Shown piece after piece: positions 1 to 4,024 of a DNA stretch of 5,071 nt; position 1 is the first letter of the stretch; the number at the start of each line of letters is the position of its first letter. Made by a program: the position numbers and the translations under genes. This stretch comes from Candidatus Omnitrophota bacterium (GTDB lineage: Bacteria; Omnitrophota; Gorgyraeia; JABMRN01): NCBI GenBank assembly GCA_028702395.1, contig JAQVOV010000115.1, forward strand, positions 1 through 5,071, given 5' to 3'. Under the pieces are notes generated by a model that worked only from the letters and a program-made list of their open reading frames with translations, had not been told where the DNA came from and made no database searches.

Positions 1-56
1 TGGAAATTTTAATGCAATAATATGCAAATATTTCAATTGAAAATTGTGCACTTTTA
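1..56 (+). repeat. Left terminal inverted repeat of the IS21 element
   Basis: This end matches the reverse complement of 2224-2279 at about 45 of 56 positions. The inner 36 bases (21-56) match at 32 of 36, including an uninterrupted run from AATTGAAAATTG to GCACTTTTA. The outer 20 bases are looser, but both ends start with TG and share AATTTT at the same offset. IS21 ends normally carry several transposase-binding repeats, and the conserved inner core is the likely main IstA site. Confidence 0.88.
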
Positions 57-64
57 GTAGCAGT

Positions 65-88
65 AGTAGCCTTTCTTTTTTTGCTACT
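65..88 (+). other. Small hairpin in the IS leader region
   Basis: AGTAGC at 65-70 is complementary to GCTACT at 83-88 across a pyrimidine-rich 12-base loop. It lies between the left end and istA. It might limit read-through transcription entering the element from outside, as insertion sequences often do, but there is no direct proof of that role and a six-bp stem could arise by chance. Confidence 0.3.
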
Positions 89-132
89 TTTTTTCTTTGT
101 GGATAAATGTGAATATGTGTATAAACTACCTT

Positions 133-138
133 TATAAT
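133..138 (+). promoter_or_regulatory. Possible -10 box for istAB
   Basis: A perfect TATAAT lies 24 bases before the chosen istA start. The segment expected to hold the -35 box (about 110-115) matches the consensus poorly, so any promoter would be weak, as is usual for transposase genes. The call rests on one hexamer in AT-rich DNA. Confidence 0.3.
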
Positions 139-161
139 TAATAATAGTTATGGGGGTAAAA

Positions 162-1439
162 ATGATAAAACAAAAGGACTGGATAATGATAAGGAATTTA
201 TATTTGCAAGGCATGAATAAGAGTGAAATAGCCAGACATATGGGAATGCATCGTAATACAGTAAAAAACAATCTTGAGAAAGAAAAGACCCCTGTGTATG
301 AGCGAAAAAATAAACAGATAAGCAAAGTTGATCCGTATAAAGAGCATATTGAGCAGAGACTGCAAAAGTATACTTTAACGGCCAAAAAACTGTATTTAGA
401 GATAATCAAACAAGGATATAAAGGCAAGTATGGAATCTTAGCAGGATATGTAAAAGAAATAAAGAAAGAACTTAAAATAAAAGCCGTGTTAAGGTTTGAA
501 ACGTTGCCTGGAGAGCAGTCGCAGGTAGATTGGGGATATTTTGGAATGTTTTACGATAAGGAACAAAAAAGAACAATTAAATTATATTGTTTTTTTATGA
601 TACTAGGGTATTCCAGGACATTATATATAGAATTTTTTGAAAGAGCCGATATTACAGCATTTTTAAAAGGGCATAATAATGCGTTTGAGTATTTTGGAGG
701 ATATACAAGAGAAATACTGTATGACAATTTGAAGAGTGTGGTAATAAAGCGAGCGCTAAGGGTCCAAGAATCAACTTTCAATAAAAAGTTTATGGATTAT
801 GCAGGGTATTATGGTTTTAAACCGATATTGTGTAGACCGTATAAGCCAAATACAAAGGGAAAAGTAGAGAATTCAGTACTTTATGCGAAGCAGAATTTTT
901 TTGCAGGAGAACAATTTGTATCGTTAAAGGAAATAAATGAGAAAGCAAAGATATGGCTTGAAGGGGTAAATGCAAGAATACATGCAACAACAAAACAGCA
1001 GCCGGTGGAAAGATTAAAAAGAGAAGGGCTTAATTCAATAAGAAACAAGAAATTGTATGATATAAATATAGCAAGGTATAGACGAGTGTTTAATGATTGT
1101 CATTTCAGTTATGGAGCAAATTACTATTCAGTGCCGTATAAATATGCAGGTAAAGAGGTAGCAGTGAAAGCAGTAAGTGAACAGAGAATAGTAGTAAAAT
1201 ATAGGGATAGTTTGATAGCAGAACACTGTTTAGAGCAAAAAGAAAAAGGGAAATATTGTACGATAGAGGAGCATTTAAAAGGGTTAAAAGAGATCAGGAT
1301 GAGACATAGTCTGCCGCGGCCAAAGAAAAAAGAGTTAAATAAAGAAAATAAAGCGGGAGTAATAACGATGCGTTTACCGGTAGAGACGTTAAGTTATGTA
1401 GAAGAAAGAAGTTTAATGGCTTATGAGGAGGTGATGTAA
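162..1439 (+). CDS. istA: IS21-family transposase IstA
   Basis: The gene encodes a 425-aa DDE transposase that binds the element ends and performs strand cutting and transfer. Residues 5-42 form an N-terminal helix-turn-helix (KSEIARHMGMHRNTVK). The integrase core holds the three catalytic acids: D123 in QVDWG, D188 in LYDNLKS and E236 in KGKVENS. A Mu-transposase-like C-terminal beta domain follows at about 295-345 (NYYSVPYKYAGKEV), then a basic tail. The length is normal. I chose the ATG at 162 because GGGGGT at 152-157 gives a ribosome site at proper spacing and because family members commonly begin MI-x-x-x-DW. An in-frame ATG at 150 would add four residues but has no ribosome site. The stop lies one base before istB, so the two are probably translationally coupled. 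Confidence 0.93.
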   Translation: MIKQKDWIMIRNLYLQGMNKSEIARHMGMHRNTVKNNLEKEKTPVYERKNKQISKVDPYKEHIEQRLQKYTLTAKKLYLEIIKQGYKGKYGILAGYVKEIKKELKIKAVLRFETLPGEQSQVDWGYFGMFYDKEQKRTIKLYCFFMILGYSRTLYIEFFERADITAFLKGHNNAFEYFGGYTREILYDNLKSVVIKRALRVQESTFNKKFMDYAGYYGFKPILCRPYKPNTKGKVENSVLYAKQNFFAGEQFVSLKEINEKAKIWLEGVNARIHATTKQQPVERLKREGLNSIRNKKLYDINIARYRRVFNDCHFSYGANYYSVPYKYAGKEVAVKAVSEQRIVVKYRDSLIAEHCLEQKEKGKYCTIEEHLKGLKEIRMRHSLPRPKKKELNKENKAGVITMRLPVETLSYVEERSLMAYEEVM

Positions 1440-1440
1440 G

Positions 1441-2214
1441 ATGAGTACGATTATGTATGAAAGATTATGTGCAAATTTAGAGCGATTAAAATTAACAAAA
1501 ATAGCGATGGTGTTAGATAACTATTTGGAAAGAGCAAATAAGGAGGATACGAGTATAATAGAGGCATTAGATTACTTAATAGAGACTGAAAGATCGTATA
1601 AAGATGAAACATCATTGATAATGAGAGTAAATGTAGCGGGATTCCCGTATCGCAAGACATTGGAAGACTTTGATTTCAAGTTCCAGCCATCAATAGATAT
1701 AAAAACGATCAATGAGTTAAAGACAATGAGATTTATACATAATAAAGAAAATGTAATATTGCTGGGACCGCCTGGGGTAGGAAAAACACATTTAGCGATA
1801 GGAATAGCACAGGAAGTCTTAAGAAACAAGTTTTCAACATATTACATAAATTGTCATAAGTTAGTTACCCAGTTAAATAAAGCAGAATATGAGAATAAGC
1901 TAGAGATTAAATTAAAAACATTAAGTAAGTATAAATTGTTAATAATAGATGAAGTTGGATATTTACCGTTTGACAAACAGGGAGCAAATTTATTCTTTCA
2001 ACTTATATCAAAAAGATATGAGAAAAACTCAATTATATTAACCTCAAATAAGGGTTTTAGTGATTGGGGCGAAATATTTGGGGATAATACAGTAGCTTCG
2101 GCAATATTAGACAGATTATTACACCATAGTACAGTAATTAATATAAAAGGCGAAAGCTACAGGTTAAAAGAAAGAAAAAAGGTATTTACTATGATAGGAG
2201 GTGATAATAAATAA
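1441..2214 (+). CDS. istB: IS21-family helper ATPase IstB
   Basis: The gene encodes a 257-aa AAA+ ATPase related to DnaC. In IS21 it forms ATP-dependent oligomers on target DNA and stimulates IstA. Visible motifs are the Walker A loop GPPGVGKTH (residues 109-117), Walker B LLIIDEVGYL (167-176, acids D170 and E171), a sensor-1-like ILTSNKGF (199-206), and the conserved AILDRLLHHS (221-230) carrying the likely arginine finger R225. The N-terminal 70 residues form the helical IstB-specific region. The start ATG follows istA by one base, and its strong site AGGAGGTGAT (1427-1436) lies inside the end of istA, which favours coupled translation. All key residues are present, so the protein appears intact. 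Confidence 0.95.
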   Translation: MSTIMYERLCANLERLKLTKIAMVLDNYLERANKEDTSIIEALDYLIETERSYKDETSLIMRVNVAGFPYRKTLEDFDFKFQPSIDIKTINELKTMRFIHNKENVILLGPPGVGKTHLAIGIAQEVLRNKFSTYYINCHKLVTQLNKAEYENKLEIKLKTLSKYKLLIIDEVGYLPFDKQGANLFFQLISKRYEKNSIILTSNKGFSDWGEIFGDNTVASAILDRLLHHSTVINIKGESYRLKERKKVFTMIGGDNK

Positions 2215-2223
2215 TTTTTTATG

Positions 2224-2279
2224 TAAAAGTGCACAATTTTCAATTAAAACTTATGCATAATTTTGAAAAAAAATTGACA
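2224..2279 (-). repeat. Right terminal inverted repeat of the IS21 element
   Basis: This is the inverted partner of bases 1-56, with the best match in 2224-2259. It ends with CA at 2278-2279. Read on the minus strand, the repeat enters the interrupted transposase gene in frame and supplies nine foreign codons and a TAA stop at 2251-2253. Confidence 0.88.
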
Positions 2280-2523
2280 GCATTATGCAATAGGCGTATA
2301 TATTTATAAGTTGTTTTGATTTGTCTATTTCAGGGGCTTTTCCTTTTTTGGATAATTCAAGATAGCGTGAAAATTTTTCTTTTTGTTTTCCGTATTTATA
2401 ATATTCTAAGGAAAGTAAAAAACGAGAGTATTCATCATTATTACGGAAGATTGTGAAATGTTCAATACTTTTGTTACACACATGATAAATAGGTTGAAGC
2501 ATAAAACTATTATTTTCTTTCAT
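2280..2523 (-). pseudogene. Interrupted IS200-like / REP-associated (Y1) transposase, N-terminal part
   Basis: The remaining 81 codons begin with ATG at 2523-2521 after a good ribosome site (minus-strand AGGAG at 2533-2529). The residues PIYHVCNKSIEHFTIFRN, then EYSRFLLSLEYYKYG, and finally INIYAYCIM resemble the N-terminus of Y1/TnpA_REP transposases (RAYTs), single-strand nucleases of the HUH class. In that family YCIM is normally followed by PNHFH, which contains the two metal-binding histidines, and the catalytic tyrosine comes later. Here the IS21 right end begins one base after the ATG codon of YCIM, so both catalytic parts are missing. The next nine codons and the stop come from the IS terminal repeat. 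The 3' remainder should lie just left of base 1. Two REP-like hairpins sit upstream of the gene, which supports the RAYT assignment. Confidence 0.75.
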
Positions 2524-2616
2524 TTTTTCTCCTTTCAGTTAATTTTTATCCCCCTATAGTTATATACGAAAAAAAATACAGTCTGTCCCAAATTATTTTA
2601 AAAAATTTCTAGCTAA

Positions 2617-2641
2617 CCATTCCGAGGCTGCTTCGGAATGG
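2617..2641. repeat. REP-like palindrome, copy 1
   Basis: The arms CCATTCCGAGG and CTTCGGAATGG enclose a three-base loop, CTG. One G-T(U) wobble interrupts an otherwise paired 11-bp stem. The 23-base core differs from copy 2 at only two positions. It is much more GC-rich than its surroundings and lies about 95 bases from the start of a Y1 transposase gene. RAYTs characteristically sit beside and act on such palindromes. I did not find a clear GTAG-type flanking tetranucleotide. Confidence 0.7.
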
Positions 2642-2661
2642 CGTTTCTATGTGTGGTTTTG

Positions 2662-2686
2662 TCATTCCGAGGCGGCCTCGGAATGA
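2662..2686. repeat. REP-like palindrome, copy 2
   Basis: The arms TCATTCCGAGG and CCTCGGAATGA pair perfectly over 11 bp around a three-base CGG loop. It is a direct repeat of copy 1 at a 45-base period. Relative to copy 1, the outermost pair changes from C-G to T-A, and the inner wobble becomes G-C, so pairing is kept although the sequence differs. No run of T follows directly, so a simple intrinsic terminator is unlikely. Confidence 0.72.
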
Positions 2687-2921
2687 GGCCTTCTTCAAAA
2701 GGAAGGGTAAAGGTCTGGGGTGTTATACTTTATTTTCAGGTAATGAAAATATAATTATATGCTGTTAGGGGATGAGAAAGTTACATAAATGATACATCCG
2801 TTTTACATTTTCGTGACACTCGAAAAGTCGACATGAGGTATACTTTGTGTAGTTCTTTGTAAGAAACCGTTATATAGCCTCGTCGGTATATTTCGGATCT
2901 TTTCAAAAAAAGCATGTTACA

Positions 2922-2944
2922 TTTTGCATATCTATTATGCAAAA
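2922..2944 (+). promoter_or_regulatory. Hairpin abutting the ribosome site of the 195-aa gene
   Basis: TTTTGCATA (2922-2930) and TATGCAAAA (2936-2944) are perfect complements around the loop TCTAT. The right arm ends at the first base of the ribosome site AAGGAG (2944-2949). It could modulate initiation of the downstream gene or be a protein-binding dyad. The structure is certain at sequence level, but its function is inferred only from position. Confidence 0.5.
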
Positions 2945-2955
2945 AGGAGAATACG

Positions 2956-3543
2956 ATGCGAAACGGGAATGTACTAAAAAATACCTGGTTCAATATCGTA
3001 TCATGTGTGGTAGCTTCAATTTTTAACAGAAGCACCTTTTCTTTTTGTGCCACGCATGAGACTCCAAAACAAGCAATGGAAAATGTAAACGTTTACATTC
3101 CGTCTTCTCGACGACTTCTCTCAAACTCTCACATAACAGACCTAACAAAAACTAAAAAATTGTTTGAAATCATTTCAAACAATTCACGAATGGTTTTTGC
3201 CAAAATTGCCATGAACCGCAGGTTTTTGTCTATTTTTACTAATAGCAAACATCTTCGGTTCTGGCATTCACACCTTCTTAATAGAAGTGGGAGTAGAAAA
3301 AAGTCGTTTAATAATTCTATTAAAATAAATAATACTAAAAATTTTCAGGTAAGGGCAATAGATAAGGCGAGTTGTATTATCGAGGATATGGCTCTCCCCA
3401 TTACTCGTTCGTCTTCTATTGCTTTTATCCTGGATAATTCTTTTTTTAAAAGTGTTTTGTTAAATAAAAAGTTGTGGAAAAATAAAAAAGCTTATAAAGA
3501 ACATAAGCCTATTTTTAAGGAGAGTTTAAATGAAACTCGATAA
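2956..3543 (+). CDS. Basic 195-aa protein of unknown function
   Basis: I do not recognise this protein. The frame is open for 195 codons in AT-rich DNA, which is improbable by chance, and the ATG is preceded by AAGGAG at six-base spacing, so I favour a real gene. Residues 10-22 (WFNIVSCVVASIF) form a hydrophobic stretch behind a lysine, possibly a signal peptide or membrane anchor. The rest is rich in Ser, Asn, Lys and Arg, with 34 Lys/Arg against 11 Asp/Glu and only two glycines, a composition unlike a typical globular enzyme. The C-terminal 30 residues are especially lysine-rich. Several strong inverted repeats lie inside the frame (3001-3059, 3082-3099, 3158-3184, 3346-3432). The end overlaps the next gene by 14 bases. 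An earlier in-frame ATG at 2914 lacks a ribosome site. It might instead be a structured non-coding segment that happens to stay open. Confidence 0.55.
   Translation: MRNGNVLKNTWFNIVSCVVASIFNRSTFSFCATHETPKQAMENVNVYIPSSRRLLSNSHITDLTKTKKLFEIISNNSRMVFAKIAMNRRFLSIFTNSKHLRFWHSHLLNRSGSRKKSFNNSIKINNTKNFQVRAIDKASCIIEDMALPITRSSSIAFILDNSFFKSVLLNKKLWKNKKAYKEHKPIFKESLNETR
3001..3059. repeat. Nested inverted repeat within the 195-aa gene
   Basis: TCATGTGTGG (3001-3010) matches the reverse complement of CCACGCATGA (3050-3059) at nine of ten positions; the odd pair is T-G, which would wobble in RNA. Inside it, GGTAGCTTC (3009-3017) pairs with GAAGCACC (3029-3036) with one unpaired A. The two stems share bases 3009-3010, so they are partly alternative. 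Confidence 0.45.
3082..3099. promoter_or_regulatory. 18-bp perfect palindrome, LacI/CcpA-type operator look-alike
   Basis: AATGTAAAC is followed at once by its reverse complement GTTTACATT. Its central 16 bases fit the catabolite-responsive (cre) consensus WTGNAANCGNWNNCAW at every position, including the central CG typical of LacI-family operators. It lies within codons 43-48 of the 195-aa gene, which is unusual but not unknown for cre-like sites. No regulator gene is visible in the window, and the host may not be a Firmicute, so binding by a LacI-family protein is inference. Confidence 0.45.
3158..3184. repeat. Perfect inverted repeat with 13-bp arms
   Basis: The arm AATTGTTTGAAAT and the arm ATTTCAAACAATT flank a single C at 3171. 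A perfect 13-bp match at this distance is not expected by chance in a window this size. In the 195-aa gene it encodes roughly residues 69-76. It could be a dimeric regulator site, a cruciform, or a relic of a replication template switch. With a one-base centre it suits a DNA-level dyad better than an RNA hairpin. Confidence 0.6.
3226..3249. repeat. Bulged hairpin
   Basis: TTTGTCTATT is complementary to AATAGCAAA apart from one extra T, around a six-base loop. It is followed by a similar small bulged stem, CACCTTCT with AGAAGTG, at 3271-3289. Both lie within the 195-aa gene. Each is modest on its own, and they are noted because of the density of such structures in this gene. Confidence 0.35.
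3346..3432 (+). other. Long bulged stem-loop, possible structured RNA element
   Basis: Bases 3346-3362 can pair with 3415-3432 over 17 pairs: CAGG with CCTG, then one bulged T at 3428, then TAA with TTA, two G-U pairs, and GCAATAGA with TCTATTGC. Inside, CGAGT (3368-3372) pairs with ACTCG (3403-3407). The two G-U pairs would be stable in RNA on the plus strand only, which suggests an mRNA structure rather than a DNA site. It lies in the second half of the 195-aa gene and may affect expression or mRNA stability. Confidence 0.4.
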
Positions 3544-3634
3544 AATACTTTTGATCATAGGTGTTATGGTGTTATCTGTTTTTCAGATCTTTTTTGTCCA
3601 TAAACATGATAATTCCGGAGATCGAAGCTTATAG
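3530..3634 (+). CDS. 34-aa single-pass membrane protein
   Basis: This short gene encodes 34 residues: MKLDK, a hydrophobic segment at about residues 6-23 (ILLIIGVMVLSVFQIFFV), then a polar tail HKHDNSGDRSL. It begins at an ATG inside the end of the 195-aa gene (14-base overlap, different frame) with a strong ribosome site, AAGGAGAG at 3517-3524. The overlap and spacing indicate translational coupling. The positive N-terminus suggests the tail faces outward. It could be a true membrane microprotein or a shortened copy of the hydrophobic leaders that begin the two genes downstream. I know of no family to assign. Confidence 0.55.
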   Translation: MKLDKILLIIGVMVLSVFQIFFVHKHDNSGDRSL

Positions 3635-3650
3635 CTCTTGGAGGTTTTGT

Positions 3651-3989
3651 ATGAATATTCTGCAAAGAAAATTTTTAAAGATAATGTTAATAATTGTAGT
3701 ACTTACATTTTGTTTTCAACAATTGGACTGTATAAGTGACGTATATTCTTTAGATAATGTGATAAAAGGGAAGGCTATAGAAAAAATAGCGAGTTATTCA
3801 TCTGATCAAGTTGTACAGCATCATAAAGTGAGTGAAAGTAATATATTACTGATACAGAATATATCGGATTTTGCGACTGATGATCTTCCAGTTGTTGAAA
3901 AGGTTTCTGTATCTGATAAATTTAAACGTAATTCCCCAAGAGGAATATCAGAATGTTTAGCATTTGAGAAGACTTTATTTTCTGAATAG
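3651..3989 (+). CDS. Secreted 112-aa protein, leader-module paralogue of the downstream YD-repeat protein
   Basis: The ATG at 3651 follows TTGGAGGT (3638-3645), whereas an in-frame ATG at 3561 lacks such a site and would hide the leader. Residues 1-10 are basic, 11-22 hydrophobic (IMLIIVVLTFCF), and a signal cleavage may fall near residue 29. Residues 23-79 align with residues 24-79 of the next gene's product with close to half the positions identical and one gap: QQL, SD-x-YS-x-D-x-V, IE, SYS-x-D-x-V-x-Q, VS, NI, Q-x-I-x-DF. Beyond about residue 80 the similarity stops, and a short unrelated tail ends at 112 without any YD repeats. It is thus a tandem duplicate reduced to the leader plus its adjoining module, either decayed or a small partner of the large protein. 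No function is known. Confidence 0.7.
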   Translation: MNILQRKFLKIMLIIVVLTFCFQQLDCISDVYSLDNVIKGKAIEKIASYSSDQVVQHHKVSESNILLIQNISDFATDDLPVVEKVSVSDKFKRNSPRGISECLAFEKTLFSE

Positions 3990-4005
3990 TCTTGTGAAAG
4001 GACTA
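3987..4005 (+). promoter_or_regulatory. Hairpin over the stop codon of the 112-aa gene
   Basis: TAGTCTT and AAGGACTA pair with one bulged G around the loop GTGA. The left arm begins with the TAG stop codon of the 112-aa gene, and the right arm ends seven bases before the next ribosome site TAGGAGGT (4012-4019). A ribosome terminating upstream would melt it, so it could tune expression of the large gene. No T-run follows, so it is not an ordinary terminator. Confidence 0.4.
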
Positions 4006-4024
4006 AGTAGCTAGGAGGTAAGAG

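Larger units (their letters stand above)
1..2279 (+). mobile_element. Complete IS21-family insertion sequence
   Basis: The element consists of istA and istB in the standard order, enclosed by long imperfect inverted repeats that begin with TG at base 1 and end with CA at base 2279. Both genes are full length and the total size is normal for IS21 elements, so it looks competent to move. IstA would cut and join DNA at the ends, and IstB would help to select and deliver the target. The insertion lies inside a Y1-type transposase gene whose 5' part continues from base 2280. Target duplication (usually 4-8 bp in this family) cannot be checked because nothing upstream of base 1 is visible. The window starting exactly at the left tip could reflect a contig break at a repeated element. 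Confidence 0.9.
2524..2955. other. Gene-free region between the transposase remnant and the four-gene cluster
   Basis: I see no credible coding sequence in these 432 bases. They hold the minus-strand ribosome site of the broken transposase (2529-2535), two GC-rich REP-like hairpins (2617-2686), a short stem CCTTC/GAAGG at 2689-2706, a small stem TTTTCG/CGAAAA at 2808-2826, and a perfect 9-bp hairpin at 2922-2944. Promoter-like hexamers TATACT occur at 2724-2729 and 2839-2844. The second has GTGACA upstream at 2813-2818, but with a 20-base spacer that is too long for a normal sigma-70 promoter. The transcription start of the downstream cluster is probably here but cannot be fixed by eye. Confidence 0.6.

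Noticed and set aside
551..781. Minus-strand open frame of 76 codons inside istA
   Set aside because: It is antisense to the catalytic core of a clear transposase, with no ribosome site or recognisable protein features.
1451..1829. Two minus-strand open frames of 69 and 85 codons inside istB
   Set aside because: They are shadows of the AAA+ coding sequence; the plus strand carries the Walker motifs.
2251..2279. Last nine codons and stop of the minus-strand transposase frame
   Set aside because: They belong to the IS21 terminal repeat, so they are read-through from the insertion and not part of the native protein.
2617..2706. The GC-rich hairpins as intrinsic terminators
   Set aside because: Neither is followed on either strand by a proper run of T, and two near-identical copies in tandem fit REP elements better.
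2914..2955. Longer start for the 195-aa gene at 2914
   Set aside because: There is no ribosome site before it and it lies before a hairpin, whereas the ATG at 2956 has AAGGAG at correct spacing.
2781..3053. Minus-strand open frame of 90 codons
   Set aside because: It starts with GTG, lacks a clear ribosome site, overlaps the plus-strand 195-aa gene, and shows no recognisable motifs.
3139..3465. Possible integron attC-like site (ACCTAAC paired with a distant GTTAAAT)
   Set aside because: The distance is far too great for an attC site, the intervening bulged stems are not in attC arrangement, and no integron integrase is present.
3561..3650. Longer start for the 112-aa gene at 3561
   Set aside because: It overlaps the 34-aa gene, lacks a ribosome site, and would put 30 residues before an obvious signal-peptide-like leader that aligns with the next gene.
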